Positions 53,211-64,000 of a stretch of DNA of 64,000 nucleotides are shown piece after piece; position 1 is the stretch's first letter, and every line of letters begins with the position of its first letter. The DNA lies in contig VGXM01000008.1 in NCBI GenBank assembly GCA_016873295.1, positions 1 to 64,000 of the forward strand. Direction: 5' to 3'. The position numbers were made by a program, and so were the translations under genes. Source of the DNA: Phycisphaerae bacterium (GTDB lineage: Bacteria; Planctomycetota; Phycisphaerae; Phycisphaerales; UBA1924). The notes under the pieces are model-generated. The model ran no database searches, was not told the DNA's origin, and was given only the letters and a program-made list of their open reading frames with translations.

Positions 53211-54151
53211 TCCGCCCGGCGGACCAGCTCCTCGCCCTGGCCTCCGCAACCCTCGCCGAGGGCCGACGCGCCGCCCTCTGCCTGGTCCTCTCCGCCCGCG
53301 GCTCGACCCCCCAGCCCGCCGGCGCCGCCATGGTCGTCGCCGAGTCCGGCGCCACCGCCGGAACCATCGGCGGCGGCTGCGTCGAGGCCGAGGTCCGCCG
53401 CGCCGCACTCCTCTCCATCCACGAGGCCCGCGGCCGCACCCTCACCCTCCGCCTCGACCACGACTACGGCTGGGACGACGGGCTGATCTGCGGCGGCACG
53501 ATGCACGTCGCCGTGGGACTCCTCGACGACCGCGACGCCATCAACCGTGCCCGCGCCGACGTGGCCCAGGGGCGGCCCGCGCGGGTCGAGTTCGCCGCCG
53601 ATCCGGCTCCGGGCGCCCCGCGCCACGCCCTGGTCCTGCCCCCGCCGCAGCGCCTGCTCGTCGCGGGCGCCGGGCACATCGGGCTGGCGCTGGCGCGTCT
53701 CGCCATCCCGCTGGACTTCGACGTGGTTGTGTTCGACGATCGCGCCGACCTGCTCGCGCGGGCCGCCGCACTCGGCGCCGCCACCCGCCCGGGCCCCATC
53801 GCCGACGCGCTCGCCGCCGAGCCGATCGACCCCCGGACCTCGTGCGTCATCGTCACGCGCGGGCACCGCCACGATCAGTCGGCCCTCCGCGCGGTCCTCC
53901 GCCGCGGCGCGGCCTACGTGGGCATGATCGGCAGCCGACGCAAGGTCCTGGTCATCAGGCGGGAACTGGCCCGCCTGGGCGTCCCCGCCGAGTCGCTCGC
54001 CAGCGTGCACGCGCCGATCGGTCTGGACATCGGCGCCCGCACCGTCGAGGAGATCGCCCTCGCCATCGCCGCCCAACTCGTCCAGGTGCGTGCCGCCCTC
54101 GCCGGCCCGGGCCCCGCCCCAGCACGCCCCGCCGCCACCGTCGCCGGGTGA
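53207..54151 (+). CDS. XdhC/CoxI-family molybdenum cofactor insertion protein
   Basis: A 314-residue accessory protein that binds molybdenum cofactor, helps its sulfuration and delivers it to xanthine-dehydrogenase-type enzymes. The N-terminal CoxI part has VLSARGSTPQPAGAAM and GTIGGGCVEAEV. The C-terminal Rossmann part has LLVAGAGHIGLALARLA, VIVTRGHRHDQ, VGMIGSRRK and HAPIGLDIGARTVEEIA. The likely client is the molybdenum hydroxylase at 30.6-34.4 kb. Coupled to hemerythrin by ATGA and followed by mocA after three bases. Confidence 0.88.
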   Translation: MIRPADQLLALASATLAEGRRAALCLVLSARGSTPQPAGAAMVVAESGATAGTIGGGCVEAEVRRAALLSIHEARGRTLTLRLDHDYGWDDGLICGGTMHVAVGLLDDRDAINRARADVAQGRPARVEFAADPAPGAPRHALVLPPPQRLLVAGAGHIGLALARLAIPLDFDVVVFDDRADLLARAAALGAATRPGPIADALAAEPIDPRTSCVIVTRGHRHDQSALRAVLRRGAAYVGMIGSRRKVLVIRRELARLGVPAESLASVHAPIGLDIGARTVEEIALAIAAQLVQVRAALAGPGPAPARPAATVAG

Positions 54152-54154
54152 TCC

Positions 54155-54808
54155 ATGCGCACCGTGGGCCTGCTCCTCGCCGCCGGACAGGGCTCGCGCA
54201 TGGGCCGCCTCAAGCAACTCATCCCCTTCCCGGGCCCCGCCGACCCGCCCCTCGTCGCCGTCGCCCACGACGCCATCTCGCCCGCCTGCGGCCCGGTCAT
54301 CGTTGTCGTCGCCCACGAGGCCGACCGCGTCCTCGACGCCCTGCGCCCCCGGCACGTCCACGCCGTGCGCATCCAACCGGGGCTCGACATGTCCGAGTCC
54401 ATCCGCGCCGGCCTTGGCGTGGCCTCACACCTCTTTCCCCACGCCGACGTCCTCCTCCACCCCGCCGATCACCCCCGCGTCGCCCCCGAGACCCTCCAGT
54501 CCCTCCGCGCCGCGCTCGACCGCGACCCGCGCCGCGCCGTCATCCCCACCCATGCGGGCCGCGGCGGGCACCCCATCCTCATCCCCGCCCACCTCGTCCT
54601 CACCCTCTCCCGCGCCGACCTCGCTCAGGGCCTCGCCGACTTCTGGCGCCGCAATCCCCACCTCTCCACCCGCCTCCCCGTCCCCGACCCCGGCGTGTGC
54701 GCCGACCTTGACCGTCCCGCGGACCTGGCCGCGGCTGACGCGGCCACCCCGAGCCAGTCCACTCCGCCCCGGCCCGAAGACCCTTGCTCAGGTCCGGAAA
54801 CAAGTTGA
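54155..54808 (+). CDS. Molybdenum cofactor cytidylyltransferase-like protein (MocA/MobA-like)
   Basis: A 217-residue nucleotidyltransferase with the GTP/CTP-binding start LLLAAGQGSRMGRLKQL, the middle region DMSESIRAGLG, the metal-binding LLHPADHPRV and GRGGHPILIP. MocA attaches CMP to molybdopterin for xanthine-dehydrogenase-family enzymes, which matches xdhC three bases upstream. Last gene of the operon; its C-terminal 25 residues are Pro/Ser-rich and poorly conserved. Confidence 0.85.
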   Translation: MRTVGLLLAAGQGSRMGRLKQLIPFPGPADPPLVAVAHDAISPACGPVIVVVAHEADRVLDALRPRHVHAVRIQPGLDMSESIRAGLGVASHLFPHADVLLHPADHPRVAPETLQSLRAALDRDPRRAVIPTHAGRGGHPILIPAHLVLTLSRADLAQGLADFWRRNPHLSTRLPVPDPGVCADLDRPADLAAADAATPSQSTPPRPEDPCSGPETS

Positions 54809-54879
54809 TCAGAGGGAATCAATCGGCGCAGCCGAGCCGCCGCTTCGCCGGTCCCTGATAATCGTCGATCACGACGGCC

Positions 54880-57573
<2,694 letters not shown>

Positions 57574-57630
57574 GGCCCGTCCGGCCTCCGCCGACGCCAC
57601 GCGGCGTCGGGAACTACGCTCCCCCCGCCC

Positions 57631-59259
57631 ATGCCCAGCCCGAAGCGGTTGCCCGTTGAGTTTCCCTACCCGCACTTCATGGCGTTCGCTCCGCTCGACG
57701 CCTGGGCCCGCCTCCTCCTCCGCCCGCTCGCCCTCCCCGGCCCCCGATACTGGCCCCGCCTGGCCTTCGCCCTCTTCACCTCCACGATCGGGACGCTGCT
57801 CACGCTCCCGGAACGGGCCATCCTCTTCCCCCTCCTCGCGCTCGCCCGCGCGCGCTCGAAGGCGCGGATCGACCACCGCCCCGGCGTCGTCGTGATCCTG
57901 GGGTACGCCCGCTCCGGCACCACCCACCTTCACTACCTCCTTTCCTGCGACCGCCAGTTCCTCACGCCGCGCTGGGCCCAGTGCCTGGCCCCACAGGGCT
58001 TTGCCCTCAGTTGGACGTTCCTGCGGCTGTTCCTCGTGCCCTTCATGAGCAACAAGCGCCTGATGGACGACATGGCGTTCGGTCCGGAGTGGCCGGCGGA
58101 GGACGAGTTCGCCGTCAACAACTGGTGCGCGGCGTCGGGGATCCCGGGTCGGCTGGTCCTGCCGCGGCTGCATGCGCACTACCGGCGCTTCCACTTCCTG
58201 CGCGGGCTGTCGGGGGCGGAGCACCGGCGCTGGCGCGCGCACGAGTGGGCGTTTCTCAAGAAGCTGACGTGGCTGGCCCGGGGCCGCCGCCTGCTGCTCA
58301 AGAGCCCGAGCCACACGGCCCGGGTGGGCGAGCTGGCGGAGCTGTTCGCCCCCGCCGAGGCGGGCGAGGGCCCCAAGTTCATCCACATCTCGCGCCCGCC
58401 CGACGCGGTCGTGCGCTCGAACGTGTCGATGCTGACGCGGGCCCGCGTCTACCACCTCCAGCCCGGGCCCGAGCCGGCCCAGATCGAGGAGAGCATCACC
58501 GCCGAGCTGGCGGAGACGTCGGGGGCGTACGGGGAGCAGGCGAGGCGGCTGCCGCCCGGGTCGCTGGTCGAGATGCGCTACCAGGACCTGATCGCCGACC
58601 CGATCGGCGAACTCAAGCGCACGTACCGCGAACTGGGGCTGCGCTGGAGCGACGATTTCGAGGCGCGGCTGGTGCGGTACCTGCACAGCGTCAAGGCCTA
58701 CCGGGCGGCGCACGGGGGCGAACAGCGCCTGGCGGGCTCGGGCCCGCTGGACCCGCGCCTGGCGCCGCTCGTCGCGGAGTACGGGCACGACCGGCCCGTG
58801 CGCGCCAAGGCGGAGTTGCCTCCGCTGCCGGCGTCGGCCCGGGCCCGCGGGCCGCGGACGGTGCTGGCGGGCGCGGTGCTGACCGTCCTGGCGGTGCTGC
58901 TGGGGGGCGCGTGGGTCGCGCTGGCGTCGCTGGTGGGCGATCGGATGGACACGTTCGTGTGGGCGGTGGGGGTGGCGCTGGGGCTGACGGGGATGGCGGT
59001 GTCGCGGGTGGGGTCGGCGCGGCTGGGGATGTGGGCGGCGGGGCTGACCCTGGGCGTCATGCTGGGGGTGGCGGCCCCGAACACGCGGGTGGTGAACTAC
59101 GGGCACAAGCCCTGGGCGCACATCCACGTGCGGGACGAACTCGTGCCGACGACGGTGAACCAGCTCACGACGGGGATGACGCTCTTCTGGGGGCTGATGG
59201 GATGCCTGTCGGCGTACCGCATCGCGTCGAGGCGGCAACTGCACCCGGACAAGTCGTGA
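57631..59259 (+). CDS. Sulfotransferase-family protein with C-terminal membrane segments
   Basis: A 542-residue protein. The PAPS 5'-phosphosulfate loop GYARSGTTHLHYLL is near residue 90. The 3'-phosphate region includes FIHISRPPDAVVRSN near 250 and YQDLIADPI near 315, giving a complete sulfotransferase-type core of about 390 residues. Three hydrophobic segments follow near 408-430, 440-458 and 465-485, so it is probably anchored at the membrane. Substrate unknown; such enzymes modify lipids, sugars or proteins. It stands alone between the sensor kinase and a convergent hydrolase. Confidence 0.75.
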   Translation: MPSPKRLPVEFPYPHFMAFAPLDAWARLLLRPLALPGPRYWPRLAFALFTSTIGTLLTLPERAILFPLLALARARSKARIDHRPGVVVILGYARSGTTHLHYLLSCDRQFLTPRWAQCLAPQGFALSWTFLRLFLVPFMSNKRLMDDMAFGPEWPAEDEFAVNNWCAASGIPGRLVLPRLHAHYRRFHFLRGLSGAEHRRWRAHEWAFLKKLTWLARGRRLLLKSPSHTARVGELAELFAPAEAGEGPKFIHISRPPDAVVRSNVSMLTRARVYHLQPGPEPAQIEESITAELAETSGAYGEQARRLPPGSLVEMRYQDLIADPIGELKRTYRELGLRWSDDFEARLVRYLHSVKAYRAAHGGEQRLAGSGPLDPRLAPLVAEYGHDRPVRAKAELPPLPASARARGPRTVLAGAVLTVLAVLLGGAWVALASLVGDRMDTFVWAVGVALGLTGMAVSRVGSARLGMWAAGLTLGVMLGVAAPNTRVVNYGHKPWAHIHVRDELVPTTVNQLTTGMTLFWGLMGCLSAYRIASRRQLHPDKS

Positions 59260-59260
59260 A

Positions 59261-59286
59261 CGGGAGCCGGGGGAGAGAGGCTCCCG
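59261..59286. terminator. Hairpin between convergent genes
   Basis: CGGGAGCC (59261-59268) and GGCTCCCG (59279-59286) form an 8-bp stem directly after the sulfotransferase stop. No clear T-run follows, so it is only a candidate terminator. Confidence 0.45.
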
Positions 59287-59355
59287 GGATTCGCTCGCGG
59301 ACTCGCTGATCCCGGGCGTGGGCGCACGGATGCGCTGATCGTGGGCGGGGGCGGG

Positions 59356-60756
59356 TCAGAGTTCGATGGTCTCGCCCAGCCCTGGGGCCTGGACGTTGAA
59401 TCCGAATCGTTGGGCGAGGGCGGAGGCGAGGGCGGCGCGGGGCTTGTCTTCGCCGTGGTTGAGGAGGAAGCGCGGGTTTGCGCCCTTGAAGTGGGAGGTC
59501 CATTCGAGGAGGCCGGACTGGCCCGCGTGGGCGGAGAACCCGCCGAGGGTGTGGATTTCGGCGCGGACGGCGATGGGGTCGCCCCAGATGCGGATGGCGG
59601 GGGCCTTGTCGACGAGTTGTCGGCCGCGGGATCCCGAGGGCTGATAGCCCACGATCATGACGTGGACGCCCTTGCGCCAGACGTTGTGTCGCAGGTGGTG
59701 CAGGATGCGGCCGCCGGTGCACATGCCTGAGCCGGCGATGATGACCGCGGCGCCCTCCAGGTCATTGAGCCGGCGCGAGTCGTCGGGCGTGGGCGTGAGC
59801 GTCAGGTTCTCGGGGTAGAGGGGCTGCTGCCCGGCGGCGGCGGCCTTGCGCGTGTCGGCGTCGAGGAAGTCGAGGTATCGGCGGTGCAGGTCGAGGGCCT
59901 CGATGGCCATCGGGCTGTCGAGGAAGACCGGGAAGACGGGCACGCGGTTGCCGCGGGACAGGATGCCGAGCTGGTACACGAGCTGCTGGGCCCGCCCGAC
60001 GGCGAAGGAGGGGATGAGCACCTTCTCCCTGTCCCAGACGGCGTCCTTGATGATGGACTCGAACTCGGCGAGGGTCCGGTCGAAGGAGCGGTGGTCGCGG
60101 TCGCCGTAGGTGGATTCGAGGACGACGAGATCGGCGTCGAGGAGGGTCGTGGGGTCGCGCATGAGGGGCATGCCCCTGGGCCCCAGGTCGCCGGAGAAGA
60201 CGATGGTGCGTTTGACGGGGGCGTCGATGGTCAGTTCGACGGAGGCGGCGCCGAGGATGTGCCCGGCGTCGACCATGCGGACGCGGACGCCGTCGGCCAC
60301 TTCCGTCGCGGCGTCGTATTCGACGGTGCGGAGGAGGGGCAGGACCTGCTCGACCTCGGCGGAGGTGTAGAGGGGGGTGACGTGGTCGCGTCCGGCGCGT
60401 CGGCGTCTGCGGAGGAGCTTGGCGGCGTCCTCCTCCTGGATCTTGGCCGAGTCGCGGAGCAGGATCGCCGCCAGGGCCGCGGTGGGGCGTGTGCACCAGA
60501 TGGGGCCCCTGTACCCCTCGCGGGGCAGGAGCGGGAGGCGTCCGATGTGGTCGATGTGGGCGTGGGTGAGGACGACGGCGTTGAGCCGCTTGGCGCCGCC
60601 CGAGGCGAGGGGGGCGGGCAGGCGTCGGTTGCGGCGGTCGGCCAAGTCCGAGCCCTGGTGCATGCCGAAGTCGACGAGGACGCGGGCGGCGGCGGTGTCG
60701 ACGAGGGTGCAGGAGCCGGTGACTTCGCCCGCCGCACCGTGGAAGTGGAGCTTCAC
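59356..60756 (-). CDS. Beta-CASP metallo-beta-lactamase-fold hydrolase (RNase-like)
   Basis: A 466-residue protein with the MBL zinc motifs LTHAHIDHIGRLP near residue 60 and DAGHILGAASVEL near 155. The beta-CASP region has FSGDLGPRGMP, ESTYGDRDH, IPSFAVGRAQQLVY, ASGMCTGGR-like GSGMCTGGRILHHL, GYQPSGSRGRQL and FSAHAGQSGLLEW. Bacterial members of this group act on RNA as endo/exonucleases, so RNA processing is likely. GTG 60756 starts the protein at the conserved KLHFHGAAGEV. An ATG at 60804 would overlap pdxH by 28 bases. Confidence 0.85.
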   Translation of the reverse strand: MKLHFHGAAGEVTGSCTLVDTAAARVLVDFGMHQGSDLADRRNRRLPAPLASGGAKRLNAVVLTHAHIDHIGRLPLLPREGYRGPIWCTRPTAALAAILLRDSAKIQEEDAAKLLRRRRRAGRDHVTPLYTSAEVEQVLPLLRTVEYDAATEVADGVRVRMVDAGHILGAASVELTIDAPVKRTIVFSGDLGPRGMPLMRDPTTLLDADLVVLESTYGDRDHRSFDRTLAEFESIIKDAVWDREKVLIPSFAVGRAQQLVYQLGILSRGNRVPVFPVFLDSPMAIEALDLHRRYLDFLDADTRKAAAAGQQPLYPENLTLTPTPDDSRRLNDLEGAAVIIAGSGMCTGGRILHHLRHNVWRKGVHVMIVGYQPSGSRGRQLVDKAPAIRIWGDPIAVRAEIHTLGGFSAHAGQSGLLEWTSHFKGANPRFLLNHGEDKPRAALASALAQRFGFNVQAPGLGETIEL

Positions 60757-60776
60757 CGGGGGGATTCCGATCGTGT

Positions 60777-61463
60777 TCAGGGCTGGAGGCGTTGCCCGGC
60801 CCATGGGCCGACGGGATCGACCGAGCGCTGCCAGCGGGCGCGGTCGTGGAGGCGACCGCCGCCGCCCACCCAGAGTTCGACGGCGTCGAGGTGGACCTGG
60901 TACCCGCCCCAGTAGGGGGGTCGCGGGATGGTGGGCCCGGCCCGGTTGGCGAGCACGTCGAGTGCGCTCACGCCGAAGCGGTCCATGGCGCGGCGCAGGG
61001 CACGGAGGAGGTCGGTGCGTGCGGCGAGGGGCCGGCTCTGCTCACTGGCCCAGGCGCCGAGTCGGGCGAGGATGGGGCGCGAGGCGAAGTAGTCGTCGCT
61101 GGCCTTCTCGGAGGCCCGTGTCGCGCGCCCCTCGAAGCGGGCCTGGCGTCCGGCGTCGCCCCAGTGGAAGACGCCGGCGACGCGCGACGTGGCGTCCACC
61201 TCGGAGGCCTTGCGGCTGTCGTAGTTCGTGAAGAAGAGGAGGGCGCCCGCCGCGGGGTCGAGGCCCTTGCAGAGCACGATGCGGGCCGAGGGGCGGCCGT
61301 CGGCGGCGACCGTCGCGAGCGTGAAGGCGTCGGGGTCGGGCGTGTCGGCGGCCTTCCTGGCCTCGTCGAGCCAGCGCGCGAGAGTCGGCATCGGGTCGTC
61401 GGGGAGCGGCGTTGGGAGCCCCGCGAGTTCGAGCAGGCTCTCGAGCGTGGTGGCGACGGACAT
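60777..61463 (-). CDS. pdxH: Pyridoxamine 5'-phosphate oxidase
   Basis: FMN-dependent oxidase making pyridoxal phosphate, 228 residues. Signature stretches: FTLATVAADGRPSARIVLCKG, FFTNYDSRKASEVD, VFHWGDAGRQARFEG, the SEQSRPL loop, and the C-terminal PPYWGGYQVHLDAVELWVGGGGRLHDR split across the active site. ATG 61463 is chosen because GGAGGG lies just upstream; the frame is open ten codons further. It precedes the beta-CASP gene on the same strand. Confidence 0.93.
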   Translation of the reverse strand: MSVATTLESLLELAGLPTPLPDDPMPTLARWLDEARKAADTPDPDAFTLATVAADGRPSARIVLCKGLDPAAGALLFFTNYDSRKASEVDATSRVAGVFHWGDAGRQARFEGRATRASEKASDDYFASRPILARLGAWASEQSRPLAARTDLLRALRRAMDRFGVSALDVLANRAGPTIPRPPYWGGYQVHLDAVELWVGGGGRLHDRARWQRSVDPVGPWAGQRLQP

Positions 61464-61549
61464 CGGCCCTCCGGGTCGACTGATTATCGCCACCCCGGGG
61501 CGGTGGGCGCGGGCTGGAACGGGGCGCGGAATCGGCCGATAGGGCGAGC

Positions 61550-62875
61550 ATGGGACACACTCGGCGAGAGGAGAAGGGCGGGTCGGAGGCGCGCCCCTGG
61601 GCGGTGCTCGGCGCTCGGGCCAACTGGCCCAGCGAGGGCTTCAAGGGGCGGTTCTACGGGACGTTTTCGCGCCAGGCCCGGGCGCTGTGCGACTTGGCGG
61701 GCGCGTGGGCGGGCTGGCGGTTCGACGGCGTGAGGGCGTGGAGCGAGCGGGCGTGGCCCGTGCGTCCCATCCGGGTGGGGCTGTCGTTGCCGCGCGACGA
61801 CGCCGACGCCCTGGTCGGATCGCCTGGGTGCGCGGACGTGGAGTTCTTTTGGGTGCCTGGCGGCATGGGGGGGGCGTGGGCCCTGGACCGGTTCGCGCTG
61901 GACGCGGTGGTGTGCGCCGACGGGGCCGGGGGGCTGAGTGTCACGACGCCTGAGCGTGAGGGGCTCGACGCGGGGTGGTATGACTGGGCGGGTGCGCGCC
62001 CGATCTCCCACGGGTCGCTGTTCCCGCTGCGGTTCGACTGCGCGGTGCTTCACCTGCCGGCGGACTGGAGCGGCGCGCGGGCCCGGGGGGAGACGGTGCG
62101 TGCGGGAACGGAGCACGTGTGGCTGGCGCGGGCCCTCATCGACGGCGCCGCGGTGCTGTCGCGGGTACTCCCGCGGGTGTCGTCCGCGGACCGTCTCATG
62201 GGTCGTGCGCCCCTGGGCGGGGGCGAGCGGTGTCGGTCCGGCTTCGGACGGTACGTGGTGGTACACGACCCGGTGAACGGCGCCCTCGATCGCATGGTCG
62301 AGCGGTTCCTGGCGGTCGAGAGCGCGACACTGCCGACGGGGGCGCAGAAGGCGGCGGCCCGGCTGGCGAGCGCCTACGCGGCGTCGGGGCGGTGCAGGCT
62401 GTCGGCGGCGCGGCGTCGGGAGGTCGCGGAGGCCGCGGATCGTGTTGCGGGCGAGGAGGTCGAGGTGACGCTGCGGCTGGCGGCGGTGCTGCTGGGGTGC
62501 TACGCCGACGAGCCCGCGATGGACTGCATCCGCCGCGCCGACGCGATCCTGCAGGACCGCATGAAGGGCGGGCTGGAGGCGGGCGTGGCGGCGGGCGTCG
62601 CGGGGACGGAGCCCGCGGCGTTCGTGCAGTCGGAGATCGAGACGAGCGGCGGCGACCCGCTGGCGCTGGGTCGGCTGGCGGCGGGGCTATGCGTGATCTG
62701 CGCCCCGATGACCGCCGAGACGATCGAATACCTCCGCGACGACATCCTGGACGACATGCGTTTCTGCTCCTGGGCGGTCGGACGCGACCAGGACAAGCAA
62801 CTCATCTCCAACGTGTTCACGCACCTGTTGCGTGCTCGGCGCGAGGGCGGGCCATGCACGGCGCGTGCGGCGTAG
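61550..62875 (+). CDS. Hypothetical protein
   Basis: A 441-residue soluble protein with no signal peptide or membrane segment and no motif I recognise. The C-terminal half is helical and alanine-rich; it ends in a region with INC-like acidic turns (YLRDDILDDMRF) and a short basic tail. Third-position GC bias continues over the full length, which supports real coding. It is divergent from pdxH across about 85 bp. Confidence 0.65.
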   Translation: MGHTRREEKGGSEARPWAVLGARANWPSEGFKGRFYGTFSRQARALCDLAGAWAGWRFDGVRAWSERAWPVRPIRVGLSLPRDDADALVGSPGCADVEFFWVPGGMGGAWALDRFALDAVVCADGAGGLSVTTPEREGLDAGWYDWAGARPISHGSLFPLRFDCAVLHLPADWSGARARGETVRAGTEHVWLARALIDGAAVLSRVLPRVSSADRLMGRAPLGGGERCRSGFGRYVVVHDPVNGALDRMVERFLAVESATLPTGAQKAAARLASAYAASGRCRLSAARRREVAEAADRVAGEEVEVTLRLAAVLLGCYADEPAMDCIRRADAILQDRMKGGLEAGVAAGVAGTEPAAFVQSEIETSGGDPLALGRLAAGLCVICAPMTAETIEYLRDDILDDMRFCSWAVGRDQDKQLISNVFTHLLRARREGGPCTARAA

Positions 62876-62984
62876 GACGGACCGACCGATCGCGGACCGC
62901 GTCCCCGCGAGGCGGGTGCGAGGGTCCGCACGCGATTCCCCGTTCTGGGGCGGCGCGTCGTTCCCGCACCAACGATCCGGGTGC

Positions 62985-63275
62985 TCAACCCTCGACGTCG
63001 ACGTTGGCGCCGGTGGCTGGGCTTGGCGTCTGCGGGCCCGGCTGGTAGGCGGCGTGCTGGCGCCGGTCCTCGCGGCCTTCCTCCTGGTCGTTGCCCTTGG
63101 CGCTGCGGATCGCCTCGGGCGTCTCGACGCCCTCGGCCTCCAGGTCGAGTTGGTCTGGCCCGCGTGCGCGGCGGGGATCCTGGCGTCCGAGCTTGACCTT
63201 CTCCTGCACCGCCGCCCGCTCGGCCTGGGCCGAACCGGCCAACGACTGTGCAAGGCTCGGGCCCAGGATGCTCAT
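62985..63275 (-). CDS. Small conserved hypothetical protein
   Basis: A 96-residue hydrophilic protein. It starts MSILGPSLAQSLAGSAQAERA and contains an acidic/basic helical middle and the conserved stretch IRSAKGNDQEEGREDR, ending ANVDVEG. I recall very similar small proteins, unnamed, in Phycisphaerae genomes. The start is taken at ATG 63275 because the conserved part begins there; an ATG at 63293 is possible. Confidence 0.65.
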   Translation of the reverse strand: MSILGPSLAQSLAGSAQAERAAVQEKVKLGRQDPRRARGPDQLDLEAEGVETPEAIRSAKGNDQEEGREDRRQHAAYQPGPQTPSPATGANVDVEG

Positions 63276-63448
63276 GGGAGGCTCATCGACCATCCACCGG
63301 GGAGGGCTTCACCCCGCGGGGCAAGGGCGGTTTCTCGGACCGAGCGGCCGGCGATCGGGCGCGACGGGCCGCGGCCGGCGGGGGACACGGCCGCGCGGGG
63401 GCCCGGTCCGAGAGGTCGAGCGGTCCGGTTGCGGGGCTAACCTCTCGC

Positions 63449-64000
63449 GTGCGGCGGGATGTCCTGCTCCAGATCGTGTTCTTCGCGGCGGCGGTGCTCC
63501 CGTCGAGCGTGGCCGCCCAGCCCGCGGGCCCGGGGATCGGTGCGTGGTCGATGAGCGGCGAGAGCGGGTCGTGGGCTGGGGGCGTCTGGCACGGCTGGGC
63601 CCTGATCGACGGCGGCGTCGGCGGTGAGCCGTCGCGGGCGCTGGTGCACCTGCCGCCCCGCCGGCGTGCGGGGTCGAGCGACGGGGTTGCACGCGGCGCC
63701 GTCGACGGCTCGGTGCGGACGGCGGCGATGGCGGTCGGATCGCCCGAGGCGATGGTGGCCCACGGGGGTTCCGTGTTCCTGATCTACGGGCCGAGCGGGC
63801 GCGAAGCGGAACAGCGCCCGGTCGTGTCGCTGACGGCGGTTGACACGGGGATCGCGGACCTGTGGCGGTACACGCCCGAGGGCCGGCTGGAAGTCCGGCC
63901 GGCGCTGCCCTCGCGCGGGCGTCTGATGGGCACGGCGGACAGCCCGGTGGGCCCGGCGGTGCTGGTCGACGAAGAGGCGGGGGCCGGGTCCGACCCCCGG
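63449..64000 (+). CDS. Secreted hypothetical protein, cut by window end
   Basis: From GTG 63449 the frame is open to the last base (184 codons). A signal peptide is visible (V-R-R-D then IVFFAAAVLPSSVAA, cleavage before QPAG). The visible mature part is beta-rich with W/G content (GAWSMSGESGSWAGGVWHGW) and no known motif. The 3' part lies outside the window. Confidence 0.6.
   Translation, partial: MRRDVLLQIVFFAAAVLPSSVAAQPAGPGIGAWSMSGESGSWAGGVWHGWALIDGGVGGEPSRALVHLPPRRRAGSSDGVARGAVDGSVRTAAMAVGSPEAMVAHGGSVFLIYGPSGREAEQRPVVSLTAVDTGIADLWRYTPEGRLEVRPALPSRGRLMGTADSPVGPAVLVDEEAGAGSDPR

Overview
The window is very GC-rich DNA from a planctomycete, most likely of class Phycisphaerae. The indications are a secreted protein ending in paired DxNxDGxVDFND calcium-binding motifs, a short PEP-CTERM-like sorting tail (IPAPGAAALLGLGG followed by RRRR), several conserved planctomycete hypothetical proteins and frequent GTG/TTG starts. 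The species is not identified; the assignment rests on protein character only.

Layout. 1-15.0 kb: housekeeping genes (pyrG, panC, gcvT, a class V aminotransferase, an HExxH lipoprotein, valS, a TPR protein, a polyferredoxin/TPR protein), separated by clusters of hairpin repeats sharing an outer stem CACGACTGT/ACAGTCGTG. valS carries an in-frame REP-associated tyrosine transposase (RAYT) domain bounded by inverted copies of a second palindrome. 15.3-16.9 kb: a secreted EF-hand-like protein with a strong terminator. 17.0-23.1 kb: a graveyard of mobile DNA holding a receiver-domain tail, an IS66 remnant, a broken DUF3987 gene, an intact reverse transcriptase of the defence-associated type, a degenerate 21-bp repeat, a gene split by an insert, an integrase tail and a repeat protein with an in-frame TGA. 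It ends at a tRNA-Gly. 23.4-28.7 kb: translation and transcription genes on the minus strand (membrane protein, pheS, rplQ, rpoA, rpsK, rpsM, rpmJ, infA, tRNA-Thr). rpsD is missing from its usual place.

28.75-54.8 kb is an aromatic degradation locus. Minus-strand genes encode a molybdenum hydroxylase resembling 4-hydroxybenzoyl-CoA reductase, a PaaY-like protein and a TetR regulator. Divergent from the regulator is a tightly overlapping plus-strand operon of about 19 kb: oah, an SDR, dch, had, an HgdB-like protein with its own ASKHA activase, a three-domain CoA-ligase fusion, a thiolase, a hydroxyacyl-CoA dehydrogenase/crotonase fusion, bcrC, bcrB, bcrA, bcrD, a hemerythrin, xdhC and a mocA-like gene. 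Together these would reduce benzoyl-CoA to a cyclic diene with ATP, hydrate, oxidise and open the ring, and begin beta-oxidation. xdhC and mocA would mature the molybdenum enzyme, and the hemerythrin may buffer oxygen. No ferredoxin gene and no obvious dedicated benzoate-CoA ligase is seen. ATP-dependent anaerobic benzoyl-CoA degradation is classically known from Proteobacteria, so a near-complete operon in a planctomycete is the main biological point of the window.

54.9-64 kb: a hybrid CHASE/PAS histidine kinase, a membrane-anchored sulfotransferase-like protein, a beta-CASP metallo-hydrolase, pdxH, two hypothetical genes and the start of a secreted protein cut by the window end.
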